From positions 124,001 to 188,000 of the forward strand of contig JAIKWZ010000019.1 of assembly GCA_024684375.1 (NCBI GenBank): a DNA stretch of 64,000 nt. Direction: 5' to 3'. The position numbers were made by a program, and so were the translations under genes. The notes beneath the pieces were generated by a model. The model was given only the letters and a program-made list of their open reading frames with translations, was not told where the DNA came from and searched no databases. The stretch comes from Clostridiales bacterium (GTDB lineage Bacteria > Bacillota > Clostridia > Christensenellales > Aristaeellaceae). Positions within the stretch are counted from its first letter, which is position 1; the number at the start of each line of letters is the position of its first letter. Shown here in pieces: positions 8,284 through 16,978 of the stretch.

Positions 8284-9006
8284 TTATTTTACGAACCCCT
8301 TATAAGTATCTCTGATATACTGGTAGCTTTTCATGTCACCAACATCGTATCGGTCGCCTGGCATGCGCCAGGCGTACATGGGTGTTTTCATGCTCAGCCA
8401 AGCTGCGAAGCTCCCGGGCGCATCATAGCCACATCCGTCTTCCAATGCTTCGCCGATACGCTTGATATCCTGGCTGCGGTAATAGTAAAACGGTGGTACA
8501 GCCAGATTGCCCTTTGGTGTTTTCGGTTTTTCCTCATAAGAAGTGATCCTGTTGTCCTTATAGACTGTGATTATGGCAGTGCGCTGTTGTTTCTCAAGCC
8601 GGTTCTCTTCGTGGCACATCACACAGGATGTACCTTTTTGTCTCGCGAATTCCAGGAAAGGGACCATGGAAAAAGTCAGCACATTGTCACCTGCTATCAC
8701 AAAAACATCCCCTGTCACGCCTTCCATGGCAAGCTGTATATCCTTAACCGCGCCGAGGCGGGTTTCATTGGTTTCCGTGCCGTCGTCGACTATACTGACA
8801 TGCGGCCTTTTCTCCGCCCAGGCGAAAAAATGGTGTGCAAATTTGTGATTGGTCACCACGATGAATTCATCAACGTATTCTGAGATATCTTCTGTCAGCC
8901 AGTTCAGTATCGGCTTGCCGCCTACGGGCAGCAGCGGTTTGGGAAAGTTCTCCGTGAGCGGATACAGTCTTGTGGCGTATCCTGCCGCGAGAATGATGCA
9001 CTTCAT
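8284..9006 (-). CDS. Nucleotidyltransferase (sugar-1-phosphate NTP transferase)
   Basis: A 240-residue RfbA-like nucleotidyltransferase. MKCIILAAGYATRLYPLT and FPKPLLPVGGKPI carry the NTP-binding signature, and VIAGDNVLTFS provides the metal-binding aspartate. It activates a sugar phosphate to an NDP-sugar in the cytosol; nucleotide and sugar cannot be fixed from sequence. ATG 9006 overlaps the stop of the upstream galactokinase-like gene (ATGA), so the kinase and transferase are probably made together and act in series. It is the last intact gene of the long - strand polysaccharide cluster. Confidence 0.85.
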   Translation of the reverse strand: MKCIILAAGYATRLYPLTENFPKPLLPVGGKPILNWLTEDISEYVDEFIVVTNHKFAHHFFAWAEKRPHVSIVDDGTETNETRLGAVKDIQLAMEGVTGDVFVIAGDNVLTFSMVPFLEFARQKGTSCVMCHEENRLEKQQRTAIITVYKDNRITSYEEKPKTPKGNLAVPPFYYYRSQDIKRIGEALEDGCGYDAPGSFAAWLSMKTPMYAWRMPGDRYDVGDMKSYQYIRDTYKGFVK

Positions 9007-10178
9007 AACTTCACTCCGTCCGCCGTATGGCAAATATGTGCGCTGTACTTGCCTTCAAGATTTGGGTATGCGCATAGATACGCCCTGCTGACCTTTTCCA
9101 TAATTTCTTCTTCTTTGGCAGGATCCACCAGCGCCATGCAGCAGCCCTTGAACCCTGCCCCGGAGAAGCGCCCGCCATATATGCCGTCCGTCTCTGTCAT
9201 GATATTGTACAGCGTGATCAGTTCCGGGCTGCCGCATTCGTAATTTTCTATGCTGCTCTTTCCGCTTTCAAACACCAGTTTTCCATAAGAAGTTAGGTCG
9301 CCCTTTTTCCATGCCTCTACGCCTCTTTCCGCACGATCAAGCTCGCCGAAGAAATGGTTGGCGCGGCGGCGGAAAGCCTCCGGTAGCCGGTTTTTATAGG
9401 CTTCAAAAACCTCCCGCGGAACATCCCTCAAACGTGTATCCGCAAGCTTTCCGTATGGAAGTCCCGCGTAAGCCAGCATATTATAAGCTGCCGCCTTGCA
9501 TTCGTCCTGACGCAGGTTATATGCAGAGTTTACTAAAGAACGTTCCAGGCCGGAAAAGAAAATCGCTATGGAGAATTCCGGTCCCATCCTTGGAATTAGT
9601 GAATAGCTGTCGTCCCGGCAGTCCAGATACAGCATATGATCCTTGCGGCACAGCACTTCGCAGCACTGATCCATTTTGCCGCAATTTACCCGCACGTACT
9701 TGTTTTCGGCCGCCTTAGCCATCATGATGGTTTCCCATTCTTCAAGCTGAATTCCGTTTACCTTGGCAAGCGCTGTCAAAAAAGCGATGATCACAGCCGC
9801 GGAAGACGATAATCCGCCGATTGGAAGCGACCCTTCTATCACTCCGGAAAGGCCCATGCGCAGCGGATACTTTTCCGCCAGTTCCTTTGCCGCTCCGCGC
9901 AAGTGATCCGCCCAGTCGCCCACCTTTTCTTCCTCTATCTGCGCCACATGAAACTGCGCCTGCCTGGGAAAGTTGAGGGACTGCAGCTCCACCACACCGT
10001 TGTGTTTGGTACCGTATGCGATATGGATCCCCTTATCGATCGCAAAACCGTTTATCTTCCCATTTTGGTGGTCGATGTGAGCGCCTAAGGGCGATACGCG
10101 GTATGGGCAAAAGGATACTGCTTCCGGTGGACAGTAATATAATTGTTCGTAAGTATTGATGCATTTAATGCTTTCCAT
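9003..10178 (-). CDS. Galactokinase-like GHMP kinase
   Basis: A 391-residue GHMP-superfamily sugar kinase. RVSPLGAHIDHQNG is the galactokinase substrate loop (usually GEHTDY), GSLPIGGLSSSAAV is the phosphate-binding loop, and GRFSGAGFKGCC is the C-terminal GHMP motif. The variant GAHIDHQNG instead of GEHTDYN hints at a substrate other than plain galactose. Start set at ATG 10178; TTG 10202 is possible but neither has a strong ribosome site. Directly coupled to the nucleotidyltransferase downstream, so the pair likely makes an NDP-sugar for the polymer by a salvage route. Confidence 0.8.
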   Translation of the reverse strand: MESIKCINTYEQLYYCPPEAVSFCPYRVSPLGAHIDHQNGKINGFAIDKGIHIAYGTKHNGVVELQSLNFPRQAQFHVAQIEEEKVGDWADHLRGAAKELAEKYPLRMGLSGVIEGSLPIGGLSSSAAVIIAFLTALAKVNGIQLEEWETIMMAKAAENKYVRVNCGKMDQCCEVLCRKDHMLYLDCRDDSYSLIPRMGPEFSIAIFFSGLERSLVNSAYNLRQDECKAAAYNMLAYAGLPYGKLADTRLRDVPREVFEAYKNRLPEAFRRRANHFFGELDRAERGVEAWKKGDLTSYGKLVFESGKSSIENYECGSPELITLYNIMTETDGIYGGRFSGAGFKGCCMALVDPAKEEEIMEKVSRAYLCAYPNLEGKYSAHICHTADGVKL

Positions 10179-10207
10179 AGTATTCTTTATACCATGCCGC
10201 AAATGAT

Positions 10208-11001
10208 TTAGAATATATTTAATTGTTTCAGTATATCAGCTCTGGTTTTACTCTGAACTATTCCCTTGTTTAAATCCTTCATCCGTTTTGTTTTTATCCC
10301 TAAACAACCGTATCTGCAAATTTGATATGCCCAACAAAATGGTTTCAGCCAGGAATGCCGCTTATAGGCATTCCAATTCTTCTCTCCTGCCGTTTGTAAG
10401 TAATGAAATAATCCTTCTTTTCTGATCACAGTAAAAATACTCTCTACCAAGCGCTCATTTACTTGCCTTCTTCCAAAGTTCCCACTTGAAAGCAGAATGC
10501 CCATCAACTCTTTGCACAAATCTTCGTCTGCGTATTGGCACCAGGTTATTCTATCGTTAAGGCCTAAATAGATTTGGCACATGCGAGTTGCCGTAATGGC
10601 GAGTATATCGATACCAAGTTCCTGTGCTGCCGTTTTAAACTCCTTCTCCCAAAAATCATCATCCAGGACTTTATCTACATATAACATCCAGTCGATGAAC
10701 TGCCGGATACCCAGCCCACCGTGAAGATGTGCCCACAAATGAGCCAGTAAAACGAGGCCGTTCGCAAGTGGCGGAAGCATCGGGAATGTGTAGCCCATGA
10801 TCTCTGCGTTTTCAGTATGTTTTAAACCTTCAATAACATATTTCTCAATATCCAGATTTTATGTATTGACCAATCCAGTTATGGCTTGTTCATTTGCCTC
10901 ACAATAAACTTCGCCCAATTAACACCACTTGGGATTTCAGAGGGAATATGGAATATAGACTGTTTGATAAGATCCAGCAGAACCTTTTCTGAAGCTGTCA
11001 T
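10208..11001 (-). pseudogene. Internally deleted nucleotidyltransferase-fold protein (NTP_transf_5 type)
   Basis: Two pieces of one gene related to the intact copy at 11663-12862. The 5' piece starts at ATG 11001 and gives about 38 residues (EKVLLDLIKQSIF and on) before a frameshift and a stop near 10880. The 3' piece, open from about 10872 to 10208, matches the C-terminal half of the intact copy: LANGLVLLAHLWAHLHGGLGIRQFIDWM against LVNGLTLLEHINQHMEGGLGLRQIIDWM, and SSGNFGRR against SCGNFGRK. The central catalytic part with the G-D-I-D-I type metal site is missing, so no activity is expected. ATG 10798 is only a methionine inside the remnant. Confidence 0.75.
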
Positions 11002-11662
11002 TTCATTATATTCTCATTTATCTTACTAAACCTCATCCAGGATGCATCTCACGTTTCATCTGATCCATCCTATATTGGTCATATGCCAGAAATGAACTCA
11101 AAACAGAGTGGGATATCTCTCATGATAATCGTTATCTGTATTGTGCAGTACCACTGACCTGGCCCTCCAAAAACTGTCCATCCGAAATGTTAGTCTTAAA
11201 GCTTCTAAACCAATGAACTCTTCCTCTGCTTCTCCGTAAAGCGTTGAATTCCGGGGGTTCTGAGGCTACCCCCCCGGATAATTTAAATCGTATACACGTT
11301 CCATTTGTTTAAAAGCAATGCTCTATCGCGTTCTAAATGCCTTACTTATGATGCAAGGCAAGTTGTTTCTGTTAGATCGGCTCTTGTTACATGTATGAAC
11401 TCTAGATCCGTGCAGTTAATGCTCTCACGGTAGAATGTGCAGTGTATGCATTGAACTGTCGTATCTCCTTTCAGAAGAAGTACCAGCGAGTTCATTGTAT
11501 TTGATTAGATTCTTTAGCGTTTCTGCCACTTTGCATCAGTTTTTCCTAATGAACATAAATTGGTATTAGAAACAGCATCTGCAAAAATAATTTCGGCAAG
11601 AAAAAAATAGTAAATCAAAATCCTTGTCAGCGATATGAACTCCTTGTCAGTATTTTTCTTCA
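11002..11662. other. Decayed intergenic region
   Basis: No intact gene is seen. On the - strand a 55-codon open stretch (11098-11265) reads like protein (GLEALRLTFRMDSFW) but has no start and ends in a stop, with protein-like sequence continuing in another frame, so it is probably a gene remnant of unknown family. A GC-rich hairpin CCGGGGG...CCCCCGG lies at 11251-11276. A 12-codon frame at the end overlaps the pseudogene start by ATGA, as if a lost upstream gene had been coupled to it. Confidence 0.45.
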
Positions 11663-12862
11663 CTATGGTCTTTTATATGTCTTGACATATTTGCCGTTTT
11701 CATACACTGCCAACCCTTTTGACGTCCGCTTTACGCCTAACTCATCAAACAGCCTATTTCTTGCTTTGGCAGCCTTTATTTCCGTTTTCAGTTTAGTGAT
11801 GGCATTCTCCCGACGAAGCCCTTTCTTGAGATACCGACCCAACTGATATACCCCTGCCAAGCGCTTAAGAATCGGGGACTTATTAGCTGCTTCCCAGTTT
11901 ACCTGACCCTGTTCATGCAGAAGTCGAAAAAACGCAGCCGGTGTACGCACGGAAGTCAGAATACTAACTCCAGGTTCGTTCTCTTTTGCTCTTTTTCTTC
12001 CGAAGTTTCCACATGATAACACATAATCCATCAAGGCGCTACAAGATGTCTCATCAGCATCCTTACTCCAACGCCTCTTTGGTAATCCAAGATACATTTC
12101 ACACATACGTGTCGTGAAAATCGCTAGTTTTTCCAAACCTACATTTCGTGCCATTTCACAGAATTCAGGCCAATTTTCATCAGGAAGGCACTTATTAACA
12201 AACATCATCCAGTCTATGATTTGTCGTAAACCAAGGCCTCCTTCCATATGCTGATTAATGTGTTCAAGAAGAGTAAGTCCATTGACTAAATCCGGCAGTA
12301 CATGCGAAGGAGATATGTGTTTTATAATCAAGTCATCCAAATACTGGGCTTTTTGGGGGTCGTTCAGCAACGCGAAAAAAGAATGTACTTCAATTTCTAT
12401 TCCATTCTTCGAAAACCCTCTATGTCTACCAAACTCATCTTCAGCTTCTGAAGTATTCTCTTTGAATCCATTCCCAAGCAATGACTCACAAGCCAACTCA
12501 TAATCATCATGGCTTGTCATGATATCGATGTCGCCCATAGTGCGATATTCCGGGTACGGGTAATACTGCGCAGCAGAAGTGCCTTTCAGGATCACATAAG
12601 GGACAGAAATTGGCAGTCTTTTTTCCGTATAAGAATAATTCGCAAAATATGCCACTTTTTGAATAATGTCCTTTTTCCACGTTGCTTGTAAATCCAAGGA
12701 CATTTTTAATATAGGCAAAATCCCTGCTGGAATTGCAGAAACAGCATGCAGTTGCATCTCCTCATAGACTTCATGCGTCACCTCTTCACATGACGTCCCC
12801 CATAGTGAAGCCTTTATAAGGCATAGCATATTCATTAATCGATTATCGGCATTAAATAACAT
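11663..12862 (-). CDS. Nucleotidyltransferase family protein (NTP_transf_5 type)
   Basis: A 399-residue protein of the uncharacterised nucleotidyltransferase family. PYVILKGTSAAQYYP and RTMGDIDIM (GDID metal site, near residues 150-160) are the family hallmarks. Homologues occur in polysaccharide clusters and also beside PqqD and HPr-kinase-like genes in lasso peptide loci, where the substrate is a peptide or unknown. The C-terminal third is basic and ends YVKTYKRP. It follows the UDP-sugar dehydrogenase by 7 bases, so it belongs to the same transcript. The second, broken copy lies just downstream, showing that the gene was duplicated and one copy lost. Target molecule unknown. Confidence 0.75.
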   Translation of the reverse strand: MLFNADNRLMNMLCLIKASLWGTSCEEVTHEVYEEMQLHAVSAIPAGILPILKMSLDLQATWKKDIIQKVAYFANYSYTEKRLPISVPYVILKGTSAAQYYPYPEYRTMGDIDIMTSHDDYELACESLLGNGFKENTSEAEDEFGRHRGFSKNGIEIEVHSFFALLNDPQKAQYLDDLIIKHISPSHVLPDLVNGLTLLEHINQHMEGGLGLRQIIDWMMFVNKCLPDENWPEFCEMARNVGLEKLAIFTTRMCEMYLGLPKRRWSKDADETSCSALMDYVLSCGNFGRKRAKENEPGVSILTSVRTPAAFFRLLHEQGQVNWEAANKSPILKRLAGVYQLGRYLKKGLRRENAITKLKTEIKAAKARNRLFDELGVKRTSKGLAVYENGKYVKTYKRP

Positions 12863-12869
12863 CTTTTGA

Positions 12870-14198
12870 TTACAATCTCCAAAATCTCATGCCAGATGAT
12901 TTCAACTCATCCATGCGATACAAAGACTTTACATCAATAAGGACTTTTTCGTTATCCGGCAATTCATTTCTGAACAATTCTTTCAGCTTTATCATGGACA
13001 TGGCTCTGAATTCGCTATGACCAACTGCGACTATGATACAATCTGCCTTAGGTAATTCTTCAAACGGAATCAAATCCACGCCGTACTCTCTTTTTGCCAC
13101 CTCGACATCCGCCCATCGGTCTGACACAATTGGATTAATGTCATATTCTTTCAGCCGATTGATGATATCTACGACTTTGCTGTTTCTCGTGTCCGGGCAG
13201 TTTTCTTTGAATGTGATGCCGAGAACAATGACCTTTGCTTTCTTCGGTGCCATCCCTGCTTCGATCATTTCTTTGATGGCAGCGTCAGCCACATACGCCC
13301 CCATGCTGTCGTTCACCTTCCGTCCATTCAGGATGATCTGGCTGTGATAGCCAAGTTTTTCCGCGACGTTCGTCAGGTAATAGGGATCGACGCCGATGCA
13401 GTGGCCTCCGACGAGGCCGGGACGGAAACCAAGCGCGTTCCACTTTGTATTCATTCCGGCCAGGACTTCATCCGTATCAATGTGCAATTTATCGCAGATG
13501 ATGGCAACTTCGTTCATAAACGCGATATTTATATCACGCTGACTGTTTTCAACCACCTTTACGGCCTCCGCAGTCTTGATGTTTGAAACCGGGAATGTCC
13601 CCGCTTTGATCACAATGTCGTAAACCTTCTTGATTTCCCTGGCTGATTCTTCATCCATACCGGAAACGATTTTGCAGATCGTAGTCAACGTATGCACACG
13701 GTCGCCTGGATTGATGCGTTCCGGACTGTAGCCGATCTTCCAGTCCACGCCGCACTTAAGTCCTGATTCTTTCTCAATGATCGGAACACAAATATCTTCC
13801 GTAACCCCCGGGTAAACCGTAGACTCAAACACCACGATAGTTCCGGGCGTCAGGTTTTGCCCGACTGTTTTCGATGCTCCTTTCACCGGTCTCAGATCAG
13901 GGGTCGTGTCGTCGTTCACAGGCGTTGGCACTGCAACGATAATAAACTTCGCTTCTTTCAGTCTTGATGGATCAGCAGTGAAATTCACCGTAGTATTCTT
14001 GATGGCTTCGCCCACTTCATTTGTTGCGTCGATACCGCTGCGGTATTCATTGACGCGCTTCTCATTGATGTCAAAGCCGATTACCTGAACGTGTTTGGCA
14101 AACTCAACGGCGATCGGCATACCTACATATCCAAGGCCTACCAAAGCCAGCTTTTCGTTTCCCGAGATGAGTCCGTTATAAATATTATCGAATTTCAT
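12870..14198 (-). CDS. wbpA: UDP-N-acetylglucosamine 6-dehydrogenase (WbpA/WbpO type)
   Basis: NAD-dependent nucleotide-sugar dehydrogenase that oxidises C6 of a UDP-HexNAc to the uronic acid. LALVGLGYVGMPIAVEFA is the Rossmann loop, FESTVYPGVTED and GYSPERINPGD are family motifs, and GLVGGHCIGVDPYYL holds the catalytic cysteine. Length 442 residues. The start is ATG 14198, behind GGGGGCG and three bases after the stop of the aminotransferase gene; a longer frame to 14312 overlaps that gene and is rejected. It is the first enzyme of the UDP-2,3-diacetamido-mannuronic acid route formed with the next four upstream genes. Confidence 0.9.
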   Translation of the reverse strand: MKFDNIYNGLISGNEKLALVGLGYVGMPIAVEFAKHVQVIGFDINEKRVNEYRSGIDATNEVGEAIKNTTVNFTADPSRLKEAKFIIVAVPTPVNDDTTPDLRPVKGASKTVGQNLTPGTIVVFESTVYPGVTEDICVPIIEKESGLKCGVDWKIGYSPERINPGDRVHTLTTICKIVSGMDEESAREIKKVYDIVIKAGTFPVSNIKTAEAVKVVENSQRDINIAFMNEVAIICDKLHIDTDEVLAGMNTKWNALGFRPGLVGGHCIGVDPYYLTNVAEKLGYHSQIILNGRKVNDSMGAYVADAAIKEMIEAGMAPKKAKVIVLGITFKENCPDTRNSKVVDIINRLKEYDINPIVSDRWADVEVAKREYGVDLIPFEELPKADCIIVAVGHSEFRAMSMIKLKELFRNELPDNEKVLIDVKSLYRMDELKSSGMRFWRL

Positions 14199-14200
14199 TT

Positions 14201-15325
14201 TTACGCCCCCAACATGGTTGACACAACAAGATCCACCATCTCTTCTGACATATACGGATGCATGGGCAAACTCAAAACACGCTTCGTCGCTTCTATTGTA
14301 TTCGGGTACCATTCATCTGGCAAATTCATCCATTTGTAGGCTTCCTGCTGATGCAACCCGCGCGGATAGTATACCATAGAAGGAATCCCTTTTCCCTTAA
14401 GTCGTTTCTGCATCGCATCCCTGGTCTCTTTATCTTCCAGCAAAACTGTGTACTGCGCCCAGGATGAATAAAATCCGTCCGGAACTACCGGCGTAACATA
14501 CTTTTCCTTTAATCGTTCCGTATACCATATAGCCACTTTGTTTACAGCATCCAGTTCATAATCCACAAACGCTTTGAACTTTGGCAGAAGAATTGCTGCC
14601 TGCAGGGTGTCCAAGCGACTGTTCATGCCGATTTCGCGATTATCATATTTATCCACCGGGCTTTTGCCCTGTGCCCGGAGGGAACGCAGCCGCGCGTCCA
14701 CTTCATCATCATCCGTGAACACAGCGCCGCCGTCCCCATAGCACCCGAGCGGTTTCGCAGGAAAAAATGATGTTGTGGAAATATCTCCAAAAGAGCAGGT
14801 CTTCTTTCCGCGAATATTTCCGCCAAACCCCTGCGCGCCATCCTCCAGCACTTTCAGCCCATACTTTTCCGCGATTGGAAGGATCCTGTCATAGTCGGCA
14901 GGCAGGCCGAACAAATCTACGGGAAGAATGACTTTGGGTGTAAGCTTTCCTTCGTCTATTACACGTTTGATCTGATTTTCCAGCGCTGCGGGAGAAATAT
15001 TGAATGTCTCAAGATCAATATCTACAAGGACTGGCGTCGCGCCAAGGATAGAAGATGTCCCGGCCGACGCGAAATACGTAAAGTCTGATGTAAATATGGC
15101 GTCCCCGGGTCCGATACCCCAGATCATAAGTGCCAGTTGAAGTGCGTCCGTCCCGTTTCCGCATCCTATGCAGTGCTTTCTTCCTACATATTCGGCAAGC
15201 TTGTTCTCCAGCTCTGTCACAGGTTTTCCGAGAATAAACGCAGAGCTGTCGATCACGGCAGCGATACCTGCATCTATCTCATGCTTCAGCGCCAGATACT
15301 GCGCTTTTAGGTCTCTGAACTGCAT
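14201..15325 (-). CDS. wbpE: DegT/DnrJ/EryC1 aminotransferase (WbpE type)
   Basis: PLP-dependent sugar aminotransferase of 374 residues, expected to aminate C3 of the 3-keto UDP-GlcNAcA using glutamate. Family signatures are MQFRDLKAQYLAL at the start, GCGNGTDALQLAL, TSDFTYFAS, LEDGAQGFGG, and TTSFFPAKPLGCYGDGGA with the PLP-binding lysine. The start ATG shares one base with the acetyltransferase stop (TAATG), so translation is coupled. Flanked by the dehydrogenase, acetyltransferase and oxidoreductase of the same pathway. Confidence 0.9.
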   Translation of the reverse strand: MQFRDLKAQYLALKHEIDAGIAAVIDSSAFILGKPVTELENKLAEYVGRKHCIGCGNGTDALQLALMIWGIGPGDAIFTSDFTYFASAGTSSILGATPVLVDIDLETFNISPAALENQIKRVIDEGKLTPKVILPVDLFGLPADYDRILPIAEKYGLKVLEDGAQGFGGNIRGKKTCSFGDISTTSFFPAKPLGCYGDGGAVFTDDDEVDARLRSLRAQGKSPVDKYDNREIGMNSRLDTLQAAILLPKFKAFVDYELDAVNKVAIWYTERLKEKYVTPVVPDGFYSSWAQYTVLLEDKETRDAMQKRLKGKGIPSMVYYPRGLHQQEAYKWMNLPDEWYPNTIEATKRVLSLPMHPYMSEEMVDLVVSTMLGA

Positions 15326-15891
15326 TACGTTACCTCCTCAAGTCCTTCCCGTATTTCTCTATATGTCCGCTTACATTCTTTGCACACAAGACCATCAGAT
15401 AATACTTTGCCGCATTCGCAGACCCAGCCGCGGATCCGCGCGGGAACTCCCATCATTAACGCGTGATTTGGCACATCGGAGGTAACCACTGCCCCTGCGG
15501 CGATCATGGCCCATTTCCCGATTGTATGCCCGCAGACGATCGTTGCGTTTGCGCCGATCGACGCGCCTTGTTTCACCAGCGTCTTCTTATATGCCGCTCG
15601 TCCTTTGGGATACTTGGCTCTGGGCGTCAGATCGTTTGTGAATACACAGGACGGTCCGCAAAAAACATAGTTCTCCAGTTCTACGCCTTCATAAAGAGAC
15701 ACGTTGTTCTGCACCTTGCAGCCGTTTCCTATTCTGACATTATTGGATACATTTACGTTCTGTCCAAATGAACAGTTTTCTCCTATAATAGCATCAGATT
15801 GAATATGGCAGAAATGCCAAATCTTCGTCCCCTTTCCAATCGACACACGCTCGTCGATCACGCTTGTTGGATGAACAAAATAATCACTCAT
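15325..15891 (-). CDS. wbpD: Hexapeptide-repeat N-acetyltransferase (WbpD type)
   Basis: A 188-residue left-handed beta-helix acetyltransferase that would acetylate the C3 amine of UDP-2-acetamido-3-amino-glucuronic acid. Hexapeptide repeats run from about residue 8 to 150 (SVIDERVSIGKGTKIWHFCHI, then repeated I-G-x4 units), with NDLTPRAKYP and GVPARIRGWVC typical of the WbpD/WlbB group. The C-terminus has four cysteines (CECGK, CKEC) that may form a zinc knuckle. ATG 15891 follows AAGGCGG and is preferred over an in-frame start at 15927 that would overlap the oxidoreductase. Confidence 0.9.
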   Translation of the reverse strand: MSDYFVHPTSVIDERVSIGKGTKIWHFCHIQSDAIIGENCSFGQNVNVSNNVRIGNGCKVQNNVSLYEGVELENYVFCGPSCVFTNDLTPRAKYPKGRAAYKKTLVKQGASIGANATIVCGHTIGKWAMIAAGAVVTSDVPNHALMMGVPARIRGWVCECGKVLSDGLVCKECKRTYREIREGLEEVT

Positions 15892-15904
15892 ATATGCAGC
15901 CGCC

Positions 15905-16978
15905 TTATCTGCCAAAACGTCCGGCAAAATCCATAGTGGAACAGTCCTTCAGTGGAAGCTTTATCGGCCGATGTTCAGCCGCGGATTTGTATATGGCCAG
16001 CACCAGTTCCAACGCCCTTTTGCCCGCTTCCGCGTCAACCAGAGGGGCTCTCCCATTCTTAATGGCATCTATTACATCTGCATATAATGGCGTATGGCCA
16101 AAGCCGTAGACATTGGGCGGATTTTCACTAAAGTGCTTTTTTACTTCTTCCGAATCATCTAAACCGTCAGCAAATCGCCATTCTTCTATAATGTTGTCGG
16201 AAGTTCCTCCGGCTTTTACTGTGCCTTTTTCACCAAAGATATACAGTGTTTCCTCAAGGTTCTTTGGGTACACATTCGTGGTTCCTTCTATTAATCCGTA
16301 AGAACCGTTTGAGAACTTAACAAGCGCCATACCAATGTCCTCAGCCTCAAGATAAGGATGCTGCAATTGATCGGTATAGGCTATGACCTCATCGATCCCG
16401 TCCCCCATCATCCAGCGGAGCAGATCAATGTTGTGAATGCACTGGTTCATCAGGCATCCGCCGTCCTGGGCCCATGTGCCACGCCAGGGGGCCTGTTCAT
16501 AGTACGCTTTGCCCCGATTCCAGCGGACATGAGCCGCGCTGTGGGAAAGCTTTCCGAAGCGTCCCGCTTCCAGGGCTTTGCGGATGTACTGTACAGATTT
16601 ATTGAAACGATTTTGATGGTTTGCACAGACGACCACGCCTGCTTTCTTCCCAGCGTCAATGATCGCCTCCGCGTCTGCGATGGATAGCGCAATAGGCTTC
16701 TCTATAATCACATTGCAGCCCGTTGCGATGCAGTCCAACGCGATTGCAGCATGGTTGCCTGATTCGGTAGCGATGGCTACCAAATCAGGTTTTTCTTTCT
16801 CAAGCATTTCTTTGTAGTTTGCATACTTTCTGACAGCCTCCAACCCAAAACGCTCGGATTTCTCATGCATCGCTTCCGGGATAATATCACACATGGCGAC
16901 GAATTCCAGATGGTTATTCTTTGCCGCCTCGATGTGATTTGGTGAAATTCGGCCGCAGCCAATCAGGGCGTATTTCAT
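15905..16978 (-). CDS. wbpB: Gfo/Idh/MocA-family dehydrogenase (WbpB type)
   Basis: NAD-dependent oxidoreductase of 357 residues expected to oxidise C3 of UDP-GlcNAcA to the 3-keto sugar. MKYALIGCGRISPNHI is the Rossmann loop, VIIEKPIALS holds the E-K-P motif, and the C-terminal domain has GGCLMNQCIHNIDLLRWMMG with the conserved histidine. It starts at ATG 16978, overlapping the stop of the 2-epimerase (ATGA) behind GGAAAGG. Position between epimerase and acetyltransferase supports the WbpB assignment over the many other members of this family. Confidence 0.88.
   Translation of the reverse strand: MKYALIGCGRISPNHIEAAKNNHLEFVAMCDIIPEAMHEKSERFGLEAVRKYANYKEMLEKEKPDLVAIATESGNHAAIALDCIATGCNVIIEKPIALSIADAEAIIDAGKKAGVVVCANHQNRFNKSVQYIRKALEAGRFGKLSHSAAHVRWNRGKAYYEQAPWRGTWAQDGGCLMNQCIHNIDLLRWMMGDGIDEVIAYTDQLQHPYLEAEDIGMALVKFSNGSYGLIEGTTNVYPKNLEETLYIFGEKGTVKAGGTSDNIIEEWRFADGLDDSEEVKKHFSENPPNVYGFGHTPLYADVIDAIKNGRAPLVDAEAGKRALELVLAIYKSAAEHRPIKLPLKDCSTMDFAGRFGR

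Noticed and set aside
8182..8883. 233-codon + strand open frame
   Set aside because: Only the first 33 codons resemble a transposase; the rest is antisense to the nucleotidyltransferase and has no protein-like pattern of its own.
10208..10798. 196-codon frame as a free-standing gene
   Set aside because: It is the C-terminal half of an NTP_transf_5-type protein, with the N-terminal piece recognisable upstream behind a frameshift and deletion.
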